From Acidobacteriota bacterium (lineage in GTDB: Bacteria > Acidobacteriota > Terriglobia > Acidiferrales > UBA7541): a DNA stretch of 48,462 nt. A model generated the notes under the pieces. The model was not told the origin of the DNA. It made no database searches and worked only from the letters and a program-made list of their open reading frames with translations. The DNA lies in NCBI GenBank assembly GCA_003167215.1, contig PMTV01000061.1:66476-114937 (forward strand), given 5' to 3'. Positions 8,382-17,814 of this stretch are shown in pieces (positions within the stretch are counted from its first letter, which is position 1; each line of letters begins with the position of its first letter). Both the position numbers and the translations under genes were made by a program.

Positions 8382-9766
8382 ATTTCCGGCCCCATCCCGA
8401 CGCAACACTGCTCCGCACTCGCTGTTTGCGGAATCGAGTCGCACGCTCCAGAGGCTCGGAAGAATCCGGATTTGCTTTCTTGATGGCGCTCGGAATGATG
8501 CTCATACTTCTCGCGCTGTCTCTGGTCGTGTTGCAGAATTTCGTTACTGACGGCAAGCGTACGCAGGAAGAGGAAACGATTTGGCGCGGCGAACAGTATC
8601 AGCGCGCCATCCGCCTCTATTACCATAAGATGGGCCATTACCCCCAGACGCTTGAGGATCTTCAAAAGGGCGGCCTTCAGCTCCATTTCCTTCGCCAAGC
8701 TTACAAAAATCCGATGAACAAAACGGATGGCACTTGGCGTTTCATTTACGTCAACGCCGCGGGCCAAATTATCGGCAGCATCCGCTATGCCACGCTGCAA
8801 CAAATGGTGCTGATTGACCAGTATGCCGGCCTGCTTCCAGCGGCTGTCGCGTTAGGTCCGCAGCCGGCTCAGATCGGAGTGCCGGCAGCTAGTCTTGCGA
8901 GCAGTTCGGGTTCGCAGAAACCGCAGAATCCACTAGCCGGAATTCTTCCTGGTTCTGGACTTTCAGACTATGCCGCAGCAATCGGCGCGGCACAATCGCA
9001 GCAACAAGCCCAGAACTCGCAGTCGGGGTCCTCGGGCCAATCGCCTGATCAATCGAATGGACTACTTCCGCCCGGCATTACCGCTGATCAAGTGAATCAA
9101 GCCGCCCAAACCGGACAGCTTCCGGCCGGTATGTCGGCGGATCAAGTGGCCCAGCTTATTCAACAAAGTGGCCAACTTCCGGCTGGCATTTCAGCGGCTC
9201 AAGTGTCTCAGTACATTCAAAGCGGACAGCTTCCGCCCGGCATTACGCCGGATCTAGTGGCGCAGTACCTCCAAAGTTTGCAGAATCCGCAGGGTGCTCT
9301 TCAATCCGGCCAACCAAGTCTTGGAGCATCGCCTACTGGGCCCTCAGGTTCGTTCAGTTTAGGGTCGGCATCGACCGCACAGCCGGGGCTGGGCGGTTTG
9401 GGCGCGAATCCGCTGCTGGCGATGAAGCCAACGGGAGTAGTGGACGGCCCAGTCCTCGGCGGCTTTCTGACGGGCGTTGCATGCACAACGAAAAAGAAAT
9501 CGGTCAAGGTGTATCGACGGGGGAATAAATATGAAGAGTGGGAATTCATTTGGAATCCTCTGGAAGACGCTCTAGCAGCCGCGCAGCAAGGTGGCGGCGC
9601 GCCGCAGGGAGGGGTTCTAGGGCTGGGCCAAACCTCCAGTACGCCTGGAAGCAGCTTTGGGGGTAACAACTCCAACCCCTTCGGAAACTCCTCTACGTCG
9701 CCAGGGTCTTCTGGATCGCAGCAACCCCCACCCCAGCAGCCCCCGATGCAGCCATCGCCCCAGTAG
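8378..9766 (+). CDS. Pseudopilin-like membrane protein with repeat-rich tail
   Basis: The GTG start at 8378 overlaps the stop of the preceding gene (GTGA). Near residue 31 the segment SGFAFLMALGMMLILLALS looks like a prepilin cleavage site followed by a helix, but mature position 5 is Met instead of the usual Glu. It continues with YYHKMGHYPQTLEDLQ, the GspG-like segment seen in pseudopilins. After about residue 170 the protein becomes Gln/Ser/Gly/Pro-rich and holds four tandem repeats (residues 230-302). A second ordered stretch at about 345-395 includes KKKSVKVYRRGNKYEEWEF, a beta-rich piece also reminiscent of pseudopilins. At 462 residues it is much longer than GspG. A minor pseudopilin or a tip protein of this machine is a fair guess. 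Confidence 0.6.
   Translation: MNFRPHPDATLLRTRCLRNRVARSRGSEESGFAFLMALGMMLILLALSLVVLQNFVTDGKRTQEEETIWRGEQYQRAIRLYYHKMGHYPQTLEDLQKGGLQLHFLRQAYKNPMNKTDGTWRFIYVNAAGQIIGSIRYATLQQMVLIDQYAGLLPAAVALGPQPAQIGVPAASLASSSGSQKPQNPLAGILPGSGLSDYAAAIGAAQSQQQAQNSQSGSSGQSPDQSNGLLPPGITADQVNQAAQTGQLPAGMSADQVAQLIQQSGQLPAGISAAQVSQYIQSGQLPPGITPDLVAQYLQSLQNPQGALQSGQPSLGASPTGPSGSFSLGSASTAQPGLGGLGANPLLAMKPTGVVDGPVLGGFLTGVACTTKKKSVKVYRRGNKYEEWEFIWNPLEDALAAAQQGGGAPQGGVLGLGQTSSTPGSSFGGNNSNPFGNSSTSPGSSGSQQPPPQQPPMQPSPQ
9065..9283 (+). repeat. Four tandem 18-19-codon repeats inside the pseudopilin-like gene
   Basis: Residues 230-302 contain four copies of the pattern LP(P/A)G(I/M)(T/S)-x-(D/A)-x-V-x-Q followed by a Gln/Ser-rich end, starting at residues 230, 248, 267 and 285. 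The units differ at the DNA level, so the array is not new. The repeats look like short helices linked by Pro-Gly turns. Confidence 0.8.
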
Positions 9767-9889
9767 CTTCGTTACGATTCGTCCTACCGAACCAGTCAAG
9801 CTTGCAGCGATTGTGTGTTTGCGCGGCGCAGGCAAACTTTTGATTAACAGTGCGGGGGAGTTGAATGTCGAGGCTCTTCCCGCCTCGGA

Positions 9890-10540
9890 TTATTTTCCGA
9901 TCGTAGGAGCGGTTGTTGAAGCCAGGCTCGCCGTGATTTTTCGCACGTACTTCTGTGTTTCGGGGAAGGGAGGAATGCCGCCGTACCGCGCAACCATGTC
10001 TGGTCCTGCGTTGTAAGCAGCCAGCGCTAAAGGCAAGTTGCCGCGATATCGCTCGAGGAGGTCCTTCAGGTAGTGTGTTCCTGCATCGATGTTCTGCGCC
10101 GGATCAAAAATATTTGCCACTGAATAGCGCGCTGCCGTCTCGGGAATTAATTGCATCAGTCCCTGCGCTTGTTTGCGGGACACCGCGCGGGGATTGAAAT
10201 TCGACTCCACGGCGATCAGGTGTGTGATTAATTTTTCGTTCACCCCATGCTTCAGCGCAGCCGCGTGAATCAAATTCCCAAAAGGGCCATTGGCCGGCGC
10301 CAGTGCCGGGAGCGCGGCAAATTGATCCTCAGGCTCGACGGAAAGCAGATCGCTGGCTTGCACTTCCACCGTGCCGCCGTCCATGGACAATCGCACGACT
10401 TCGCCCGAGCGCTCGTAGCCCGTGATATGCAGTCGAAGTCCCGAGCGCAGCACGGCATAGTCGGCCCGCGCGGTGGACGCGCCAGCCGCTGAAAAAATCA
10501 TCGCGGCGAATATCGTAATCAGAAGTGTTAGGCGACGCAT
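9890..10540 (-). CDS. Lytic transglycosylase (SLT domain), secreted
   Basis: The protein starts best at the ATG at 10540: the next residues (RRLTLLITIFAAMIFSAAG, then an Ala-rich cut site) form a signal peptide. A longer frame runs upstream but adds a non-signal tail. A small N-terminal domain is followed by a goose-type lysozyme/SLT fold: the catalytic Glu lies in AVESNFNP, followed by GLMQLIPETA and LALAAYNAGP. Such enzymes cleave the glycan of peptidoglycan to 1,6-anhydromuramyl ends. Placed tail to tail with the pilus operon, it could open the wall for the machine, but it may also act in general turnover. Length (216 residues) is normal for this class. Confidence 0.88.
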   Translation of the reverse strand: MRRLTLLITIFAAMIFSAAGASTARADYAVLRSGLRLHITGYERSGEVVRLSMDGGTVEVQASDLLSVEPEDQFAALPALAPANGPFGNLIHAAALKHGVNEKLITHLIAVESNFNPRAVSRKQAQGLMQLIPETAARYSVANIFDPAQNIDAGTHYLKDLLERYRGNLPLALAAYNAGPDMVARYGGIPPFPETQKYVRKITASLASTTAPTIGK

Positions 10541-10627
10541 TCGTGGTCTCTTACTTCGCTTTGTGTTCGCAACTCTCGGTGCTGTCCAATGATCAATTAT
10601 ACCGCGGCAGGCTCGCCACACGCCAAC

Positions 10628-11476
10628 TCATATCTTGCCGAGGGCGTAGGTACCAATAGCTTCCGCCAAGCCATTCTCATCGTTCGACGAGGTCATCGCC
10701 CAGCCGAACGATTTCAACTCCTCCACGCAATTGGCCATCACCACCGGCAGTCCCGCAAACTCAAGCATCTCGCGGTCGTTCCAATTGTCGCCAATGGCCA
10801 TTACCTCTTCTCGGGCAATTCCTCTGCGCCGGGTCCATTCTTTCAGCGCCACTCCCTTCGTGACGCCAGCCCGCAAAACATCGAGGATCGCAAAGTCGCG
10901 CTTCTCATACTCGGTTAGCGCAAGTGTAAATCCCGCCGCGATTGGCAGCGCCGCCAGTTGGCGCATCGCCGACCGGATGGGCCGGCACCCTCCGGTGTAC
11001 AACACCTGGATCGGGTCCTCGCCATTCAGGCAATCCACGAGCGGCGAGACCACGGCGATGTATGCGCGGTTCCGCTGAAAATATCCTCCGCGGCGCGGAT
11101 CGTCCCAGTCCACCTTTTCGAAAATAATCTGGCGCTCGAGCACCCGATCGAAAACAACCCCGGCGTTTGATCGAAATTCCGCGGTCGCTTCCAGCACTTG
11201 CCGCGCCGTATCGCTCGGGAGAAGAAGCTGCTGGTGCGTCTCGCCGTTCTTGCTCTTGATTAGCGCGCCGTTGTTCACGATCAAATGCAGATCGCACTTC
11301 AGTTCGTCGGCAATGGGGCGCGCGAAATCGAATCTCCTCCCGGTAACCAGCACAATCTCAATTCCGCGCGACGACGCCTCCGCCACTGCGCGCGCGTTCT
11401 TTTCCGGCAGTTGCCCACGGCTATCCAGCAGCGTTCCGTCAATGTCCATCGCAATCAATTTGATCGGCACGCTCAC
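10628..11476 (-). CDS. Cof-type HAD-superfamily phosphatase
   Basis: This 282-residue protein shows the HAD motifs in order: motif I DIDGTLLD near residue 11, motif II VTGRR near 44, a Lys in the long cap-containing middle, and motif III GDNWNDREML near 228. Cof/YidA-type (C2B cap) members hydrolyse small sugar phosphates or nucleotide phosphates. The substrate cannot be read from sequence. It begins at a GTG, 87 bases upstream of the transglycosylase start, in the same direction; the two may share a transcript. It diverges from the small membrane protein gene at 11694. Confidence 0.88.
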   Translation of the reverse strand: MSVPIKLIAMDIDGTLLDSRGQLPEKNARAVAEASSRGIEIVLVTGRRFDFARPIADELKCDLHLIVNNGALIKSKNGETHQQLLLPSDTARQVLEATAEFRSNAGVVFDRVLERQIIFEKVDWDDPRRGGYFQRNRAYIAVVSPLVDCLNGEDPIQVLYTGGCRPIRSAMRQLAALPIAAGFTLALTEYEKRDFAILDVLRAGVTKGVALKEWTRRRGIAREEVMAIGDNWNDREMLEFAGLPVVMANCVEELKSFGWAMTSSNDENGLAEAIGTYALGKI

Positions 11477-11693
11477 ATTCTATCGTGACATCTGCCGCGC
11501 CGGCTCTGCTGCGCAGCAATATTCTCGCGCGGTGGAGCGAGCAAGCACAGGGCAACCATCTGGGATTGTTGCACGTCCATATAAGGCAACTAGAGTGTCC
11601 GATTGTTTGCACGCGAAATCGCGATTAGTAGTAAATTCTTCTTGCGGCTGGTGCCAAGGCAGCAACGGTCGAGCATGTCGGTAAAAGGAAGGG

Positions 11694-12116
11694 ATGGAGT
11701 CTTTTCTCAATCTTCTGTGGGTCGCAATTGCTGCAGGCGCTTTCTGCTTCTGGCGGACTCGCTGGCTGCACGAGCGCCGCGACCATCGGCGCCAACCCCT
11801 GCAAGAATGGACCGCCTTTGCCTGCGCCCTCGTTCTTCTGTTCTTCGCAGTCTCTTTGACCGACGACCTTCATTCCGAATTGATGATTTTCGACGAATGC
11901 TCAACGAGCCGGCGGCATTCGCTCAGCCTGACGCGCTCGCACGATACGCCACAGCATCGAACGGTCGCGAATCACAGCGGCCTGGCGGCAACTGAGAGCG
12001 CTTCGTTTGATCCGTTTCAAGATTTTGATCGGCTAATTCTTGCCGAGGAAATTTCGCCCTCATCCCTTGAATTGTCAATCCGCCCCGGCCGAGCTCCGCC
12101 GTCCCTGCCCCTTTAG
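11694..12116 (+). CDS. Small membrane protein of unknown function
   Basis: The 140-residue product has two predicted membrane segments: LLWVAIAAGAFCFW near the N-terminus and AFACALVLLFFAVSL at about residues 42-56. They are joined by an Arg/His-rich loop (LHERRDHRRQP). The remainder contains SLTDDLHSELMIFDE and is soluble. I do not recognise a named family. It lies directly ahead of the metal pump genes on the same strand, which suggests a link with metal handling, but nothing in it proves one. A GGAAGGG motif precedes the start. The coding call rests on composition and the clean pair of helices. Confidence 0.6.
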   Translation: MESFLNLLWVAIAAGAFCFWRTRWLHERRDHRRQPLQEWTAFACALVLLFFAVSLTDDLHSELMIFDECSTSRRHSLSLTRSHDTPQHRTVANHSGLAATESASFDPFQDFDRLILAEEISPSSLELSIRPGRAPPSLPL

Positions 12117-12267
12117 CACGGTCTCTCGCCGCCTTTCATTTGCGGCAGCGGACCCCAAGCTCCTTTCAATACTAATCCGAGCGCGTTTGGATCAGTAGCC
12201 AAACACCGTCTCTCGATCCACAAGAATATCTTCCAAGGGCGCATCGCGTCGTTATCGGAGTTCTTGT

Positions 12268-13395
12268 ATGAAGACAGCGGTTTTGATCTTGTGCTGTGCG
12301 TTGGCCGTTTTCGGAGCCGGCTGCGGCAGCGATTCCAAGCAGGATGCAGCGGCGGAAGCGCCTCCCTCCGTGTCGACCGTGCAGGAGCAAGATTCCAGCG
12401 TCGTCACACTCGAGCATCCCGAGCGGTTTCCACTTGTCGCGGCTGTCGAGCATATTGCTACGTCTTCGTTACAAGTGACCGGAACTGTGGCTCCCGATGT
12501 CTCGCGCACGGTTCCGGTCATCTCGCTGGCTTCCGGGCGAGTGGTGGATATACGCGCTCGATTGGGTGACACGGTGGAGAAAGGCCAGCTTCTGATGCGA
12601 GTTCAGAGCGTGGACGTTGCCGGGGCATATTCCGATTATCGAAAGGCTGTCGCCGACGAAGTTCTCGCTCGCACGCAATTCGAGCGTGCCAAGGAACTTT
12701 ATCAGCACGGCGCAATTGCGTTGAACGATCTAGAAGTTGCCCAGGATGCGGAGGAAAAGGCCAAGGTCGACGTGGAGACCACCGCGGAGCATCTCCGCGC
12801 GCTGGGAAGCCCGCTGGACCGCCCCGGTGCGATTGTGGATATCGTTGCGCCGGTCTCTGGCGTGATTACCGACCAGCAAGTTACCAATGCCGCGGGTGTA
12901 CAAAGCTTATCTTCCACTAATCCCTTCACAATTTCTGATCTCTCGCACGTTTGGATTCTCTGTGATGTTTATGAGAACGAGCTCCCGAATGTACACGTGG
13001 GCGAAACTGCCGACGTCACTCCGAACGCCTATCCCGATCAGGTCATCGAAGGCCGGATCAGCAACATCGGAGCCGTTCTCGATCCCGTCCTCCGAACGGC
13101 CAAGGTTCGCATGGAGGTGCGCAATTCGGGGACGCTGCGCCCCGGCATGTTTGTGACCGCTACCTTTCACGGATTAAAGAAAGAGATGCACGCCTCCGTT
13201 CCGGCATCCGCCATTGTGCACTTGCACGACCGCGACTGGGTCTACGTGCCTGTGGAAGGCGGCAAATTTCGCCGGATAGAAGTGAAGAGTGGAAACATGT
13301 TGCCAGGTCGCATGCAGGAGTTGCTCTCCGGATTGCAACCGGGGCAGAAAGTTGTAGCGAATGCACTCGAATTACAAAACACACTGGAACAGTAA
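12268..13395 (+). CDS. RND efflux periplasmic adaptor (CusB/CzcB type), lipoprotein
   Basis: The 375-residue adaptor starts with a lipoprotein signal (ILCCALAVFGAGCG; lipobox GAGC with Cys20). Then come a lipoyl half-motif (SGRVVDIRARLGDTVEKGQLL), an alpha-hairpin (SDYRKAVADEVLARTQFERAKELY), the second lipoyl half (IVAPVSGVITDQQVTNAAGV), a beta-barrel and a membrane-proximal domain. Such adaptors bridge the inner-membrane pump to an outer-membrane channel. No Met/His-rich metal-binding tail is present. The stop is directly followed by the pump ATG at 13396, so the two are co-translated. The outer-membrane factor is missing from the window. Confidence 0.92.
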   Translation: MKTAVLILCCALAVFGAGCGSDSKQDAAAEAPPSVSTVQEQDSSVVTLEHPERFPLVAAVEHIATSSLQVTGTVAPDVSRTVPVISLASGRVVDIRARLGDTVEKGQLLMRVQSVDVAGAYSDYRKAVADEVLARTQFERAKELYQHGAIALNDLEVAQDAEEKAKVDVETTAEHLRALGSPLDRPGAIVDIVAPVSGVITDQQVTNAAGVQSLSSTNPFTISDLSHVWILCDVYENELPNVHVGETADVTPNAYPDQVIEGRISNIGAVLDPVLRTAKVRMEVRNSGTLRPGMFVTATFHGLKKEMHASVPASAIVHLHDRDWVYVPVEGGKFRRIEVKSGNMLPGRMQELLSGLQPGQKVVANALELQNTLEQ

Positions 13396-16300
13396 ATGAT
13401 TCGTGGACTCGTAGATTTTGCGCTGAATAACCGTTTTATTGTGCTGACGATTGCGATCCTCCTCCTCTTCTGGGGCGCGATTTCGTTCCACAACTTGCCG
13501 GTGGAAGCTTATCCGGACGTGGCGGATAACTACGTTCAGATCATCACGCAGTGGCCGGGTCGAGCAGCGGAGGAAATCGAGCAACAAGTCACAATTCCAA
13601 TTGAAATCCAGATGAATGGGATTCCTCATCTCACCCATCTACGATCCGTATCGCTTGCGGGGCTTTCCAGCCTAATGCTCATCTTCGATGACGAATCGAA
13701 TAATGACTGGAATCGTCAGAAGGTGCTCGAAAGACTTTCGCAGGTCACGCTGCCCGCTAATCTGCAGCCGCAGATGGGTACCGACTACAGCCCAGTCGGC
13801 CAAATCTTTTTTTACACGTTGAAGAGCACCAATCCGCAGTATGACGTCATGGCGCTGAAATCTCTCGAGGATTGGGTTCTTGAAAAACAATTCAAGTCAG
13901 TGCCGAATGTTGTTGACGTTTCCAGTTTCGGCGGTATCACCCGTGAATATCAGGTCCGGGTGGATCCCGCCAAGCTCGTTGCCTACGGCTTGAGCATTGG
14001 CCAAGTCGAGCAGCAACTTGCTAACAATAACGTGAACGCGGGCGGAGGATTCATTGAGGAAGGCCAACAGCAAATAAACGTCCGCGCTGTCGGCCTGGTC
14101 AGCAGCGTTCAAGATATTGAGCAAACTGTTCTGAAGGCTCAGAACGGCATCCCCATTCTCGTGAAGGACGTCGCCGTCGTGACGCAAGGACCCAAAGTCC
14201 GCCTGGGCCGATTCGCGAAAGCAATTCATCGCGAAGACGGGCAGATTATCGATGACGACGATGTAGTTTCGGGAATCGTTCTGTTGCGCAAGGGTGCAGC
14301 CGCAGATCCAACACTCATTGCGATTCATGAAAAGGTGAAGGAGCTGAACGATCACATCTTGCCTAAAGGAGTGAAGGTTGTACCGTTCATTGACCGCAGC
14401 GACCTTGTGCACTTCACCACTTACACGGTACTGCGCAACCTGACCGAAGGAATTATTCTCGTCGTCATCGTTCTCTTTCTCTTTCTGGGCAATGTACGCG
14501 GGGCGCTCATTGTGGCACTGACGATCCCGTTTTCTCTCCTCTTCGCCTCGATTTGCCTTGATTTGCGCCACATTCCGGCCAACTTGCTCTCACTCGGGGC
14601 GCTCGATTTCGGAATGGTCGTGGATGGGGCCGTAGTGATGGTCGAAAATATTGTTCGCCATTTGAGCACTCGCGGCGGCAGACCGACGATGCAATGCATC
14701 CGGGATGCCGCCCATGAAGTGCAGCGTCCGGTTTTCTTTGCCATCGCTATTATTATTACCGCTTATATGCCGATTTTCACGCTGCAACGCGTTGAAGGGC
14801 GGTTGTTCAAGCCGATGGCCTGGACCGTCGCGTTCGCGCTTCTTGGAGCGCTTATTTTTTCGATCTTGATCGCACCGGTTCTCGCCAGTGTGTTTTTCCG
14901 CGATAGCATTCGTGAATGGAGGAATCCGGTTCTTGTATTTCTTACGAACCAATACCGGACACGTGTGCGCTGGGCTATTGAGCATCGCTGGATTACCTTG
15001 ACAGCAGGCATTGCGGCATTAGGTATCGCTATGTTCCTCGTGTTTGGAGGCGTGATCGGCTCGGAATTTCTGCCACATCTCGACGAAGGAGCCATCTGGG
15101 TCCGCGGCACGCTGGCGCCCAGCACCGGACCCAGCGAGGGAACGCATGTGTCTGACCAGGCTCGAATCGCGCTTGCCTCCTTTCCCGAGGTTACGGTCGT
15201 AACCAGCCAAGTGGGGCGTCCGGATGATGGAACCGATACCACAGGCTTCTTCAACACAGAATACTTCGTTGATTTGAAGCCGAAGGACAAGTGGCGTCCT
15301 GTTTTCCACGAACGCAAGGACGAGCTCATCGCAGCCATGGACCGCGAGCTGGAGAAAATCCCAGGTGTCATTTGGAATTTCTCTCAGCCGATCGAAGACA
15401 ATATGGAGGAAGCGGTCAGCGGCGTGAAAGGCGAACTCGCCGTCAAACTATATGGCGACGATCTTAAGCTGCTCGAAGAAAAAGGCGATCAGATCGTGGG
15501 CATCATGAGCAAGATTCCTGGAATCGAGGATCTGGGTCTATTTCGAGTGCTCGGCCAACCAAATCTCAATTTCACCGTCGACCGTCTGCAAGCCGCCCGT
15601 TACGGCATCAACGTAGCGGACATCCAGGATGCTATTCAGACCGCCGTGGGCGGCAATGCCGTAAGCCAAGTTCTTCAGGGCGAAGAGCGCTACGACCTCG
15701 TGGTGCGGTATCAGGAGCCTTATAGAGATACGAAAGAGGCGATCGAGAGCATTCGGTTGCTTGCGCCATCCGGCGAGCGCGTTTCGCTGGGGCAGTTGTG
15801 CAAAGTATCGGTCACCGATGGCGGCTCAGAAATCTACCGGGAAGAAAACTCACGCTATGTCGCCATCAAATACAGCGTGCGCGGCCGCGATCTTGGCAGC
15901 ACGGTAGAAGAAGCGATGAAGAAAATTGGGGAGCAAGTCAAACTCCCTACCGGCTACCATCTGGATTGGGCAGGCGAATACGAGAGTCAGAAGAGATCCG
16001 AAAAACGCTTGCTCATTGTCCTGCCAATTACCATCCTCTTAATTTTTATCATTCTCTATGCCATGTTTGGCTCGTGGAAGTGGGGACTTCTAATTCTTGG
16101 CGTCGTCGCCATGGCGCCTATCGGTGGGTTACTCGCGCTACTGATTACTGGCACGCACTTTAGCGTATCCTCCGGAGTCGGCTTTCTAGCCCTTTTTGGC
16201 GTTTCCGTTCAAACGGGCGTCATTATGCTCGAGTACATCAATCAGCTCCGGGCGCGTGGCCATTCGATCGAAGATTCTGCCGTGGAGGGCGCAGTTCTCC

Positions 16301-16527
16301 GGCTCCGTCCCATCATGATGACGATGCTAGTTGCCACACTCGGACTGCTCCCCGCCGCCCTCTCGCACGCCATCGGTTCTGATTCGCAACGCCCTTTCGC
16401 GATCGTGATTGTGGGCGGCCTTATTGCTTCCCTGGTGATGGGAATCTTCTTGCTTCCCACGCTGTACGTGTGGGTTGCGCGCGACGGTGATAGGCTCCCG
16501 CAAGCCGAATCAAACGTCGAAGTCTAG
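13396..16527 (+). CDS. Heavy-metal efflux RND pump (CzcA/CusA family)
   Basis: This 1043-residue trimeric proton antiporter has the usual twelve membrane helices in two halves and two large periplasmic loops. In helix 4 the residues D404, D410 and E417 (in LDFGMVVDGAVVMVEN) match the D402/D408/E415 proton relay described for CzcA, which defines the heavy-metal (HME) RND class. The porter signature GRPDDGTDTTGFFN is also typical. The N-terminal helix and the opening segment VEAYPDVADNYVQIITQWPG are canonical. Substrate (Cu/Ag or Zn/Co/Cd) cannot be fixed: metal-ligand Met triads need alignment. A second complete adaptor plus pump pair follows immediately. Confidence 0.95.
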   Translation: MIRGLVDFALNNRFIVLTIAILLLFWGAISFHNLPVEAYPDVADNYVQIITQWPGRAAEEIEQQVTIPIEIQMNGIPHLTHLRSVSLAGLSSLMLIFDDESNNDWNRQKVLERLSQVTLPANLQPQMGTDYSPVGQIFFYTLKSTNPQYDVMALKSLEDWVLEKQFKSVPNVVDVSSFGGITREYQVRVDPAKLVAYGLSIGQVEQQLANNNVNAGGGFIEEGQQQINVRAVGLVSSVQDIEQTVLKAQNGIPILVKDVAVVTQGPKVRLGRFAKAIHREDGQIIDDDDVVSGIVLLRKGAAADPTLIAIHEKVKELNDHILPKGVKVVPFIDRSDLVHFTTYTVLRNLTEGIILVVIVLFLFLGNVRGALIVALTIPFSLLFASICLDLRHIPANLLSLGALDFGMVVDGAVVMVENIVRHLSTRGGRPTMQCIRDAAHEVQRPVFFAIAIIITAYMPIFTLQRVEGRLFKPMAWTVAFALLGALIFSILIAPVLASVFFRDSIREWRNPVLVFLTNQYRTRVRWAIEHRWITLTAGIAALGIAMFLVFGGVIGSEFLPHLDEGAIWVRGTLAPSTGPSEGTHVSDQARIALASFPEVTVVTSQVGRPDDGTDTTGFFNTEYFVDLKPKDKWRPVFHERKDELIAAMDRELEKIPGVIWNFSQPIEDNMEEAVSGVKGELAVKLYGDDLKLLEEKGDQIVGIMSKIPGIEDLGLFRVLGQPNLNFTVDRLQAARYGINVADIQDAIQTAVGGNAVSQVLQGEERYDLVVRYQEPYRDTKEAIESIRLLAPSGERVSLGQLCKVSVTDGGSEIYREENSRYVAIKYSVRGRDLGSTVEEAMKKIGEQVKLPTGYHLDWAGEYESQKRSEKRLLIVLPITILLIFIILYAMFGSWKWGLLILGVVAMAPIGGLLALLITGTHFSVSSGVGFLALFGVSVQTGVIMLEYINQLRARGHSIEDSAVEGAVLRLRPIMMTMLVATLGLLPAALSHAIGSDSQRPFAIVIVGGLIASLVMGIFLLPTLYVWVARDGDRLPQAESNVEV

Positions 16528-16683
16528 CCGGTCGGTCACCATATACGTTTTGGCGGCTGCGCCTGCGTTTGTTAAACTAAGTCTTCAGTGGCCAAAGTAA
16601 ACTCCCCTCTGACATTTCGCGCCAATCCAAGACAGTACTGGACTGGGATTTTCAGCAAACAAAGGTCGGCCTGGAGTCATGAA

Positions 16684-17808
16684 ATGAAGTCCGCGGTCTT
16701 AATGCTCGGCATCGTCTTTGTAATCGCCGCTGGCGGATGCGGCAGCTCGGGCAGCGGGTCTGAGCAAGCCAACGCCCAGGCCGGCCAATCCGCGGCTCCG
16801 AGCGACAACGAATACGTAGCGACTGACGCCAAAGGAATTCAGACTATCACGGTGAATTCTTCTTCCGTCCCCGATTATCTCGTCTTGCCTGCGCACATCG
16901 AAGCCGATCCGACCCGCGTAGTCCATGTTTATCCGCCTACCGGAGGGCGAATCGTGGAGATGAAGGTTCGCCCCTCCGACCACGTGGAGAAAGGTCAGTT
17001 GCTCGCTCTGCTCGAGAGCAACGATCTTTCCCGTGCTGTTGCGGATTATCACAAAGCCAAGGTAGATGCGGAGGTGAAACAGCAAGGCCTGACCCGTGCG
17101 GAAGATCTCCTGGCGCACCACGCCATCGCGCAAAAGGATTACCAACAAGCTCAGGGTGAGGCCAAGATCGCTCAAGCTGAATTGGAAGCGACTGCGCAAC
17201 TGATACGCGTTTTCGGAATGGATCCTGACCATGCCTCCACAGAACTGCGTGTCGTCGCTCCACGTTCGGGCGTAGTCCTGGATATTGGCGCGGCCAGTGG
17301 CGAGTATTCCAAATCTCTTGATGCGCCGCAGCCGCTCTGCACCATCGCCGACATCTCAACCGTCTGGGCTCTCGGTGACATTTACGAAAGAGATTTCGCG
17401 GGTCTCAAGATGGGCGAAGAAGCGCAAGTAACGCTCGACGCGTATCCGGACCAGCGTTGGCCGGGCCGCGTCGGAGTGCTCTCCGATGCCGTCGATCCTA
17501 CTACGCGCACGCTGCATTTGCGCGTCGTGCTCCCAAACCCCGGCGGGCGCATCAAGCCCGCAATGTTTGGCTCGATCCGTGTCTTGCGCTCCTCTTCGCA
17601 GGGCATAGTCGTTCCGGCGTCAGCCGTTATTAGGGAAGGGAATGAAGCGCATGTTTTCATCTCGAAAGGCAACGGGCGCTTCGAACGGCGGACCATCAAG
17701 TTGGGCCGCGCGATGGACGGTTCGATTGAGATTCTCTCCGGCGTAAACCCAGGTGATTCGATTGTTTCTGAGGGAGCTCTCCTCTTGCGCGCCGCGGCTC
17801 AGAGCTAA
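16684..17808 (+). CDS. Second RND periplasmic adaptor (CusB/CzcB type), lipoprotein
   Basis: I place the start at the ATG at 16684, preceded by GGAG; the frame also opens 96 bases earlier at a GTG, but that tail has no signal. The new N-terminus is a lipoprotein signal (MLGIVFVIAAGGCGS, lipobox AGGC). Layout: lipoyl halves GRIVEMKVRPSDHVEKGQLL and VVAPRSGVVLDIGAASGEY, a hairpin between, then a beta-barrel (AYPDQRWPGRVGVLSDAVD). It differs widely from the first adaptor, so the two pairs are not a recent copy. It is six bases upstream of its pump. A 156-base gap separates it from the first pump, so it may have its own promoter. Confidence 0.9.
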   Translation: MKSAVLMLGIVFVIAAGGCGSSGSGSEQANAQAGQSAAPSDNEYVATDAKGIQTITVNSSSVPDYLVLPAHIEADPTRVVHVYPPTGGRIVEMKVRPSDHVEKGQLLALLESNDLSRAVADYHKAKVDAEVKQQGLTRAEDLLAHHAIAQKDYQQAQGEAKIAQAELEATAQLIRVFGMDPDHASTELRVVAPRSGVVLDIGAASGEYSKSLDAPQPLCTIADISTVWALGDIYERDFAGLKMGEEAQVTLDAYPDQRWPGRVGVLSDAVDPTTRTLHLRVVLPNPGGRIKPAMFGSIRVLRSSSQGIVVPASAVIREGNEAHVFISKGNGRFERRTIKLGRAMDGSIEILSGVNPGDSIVSEGALLLRAAAQS

Positions 17809-17814
17809 TCCAAA

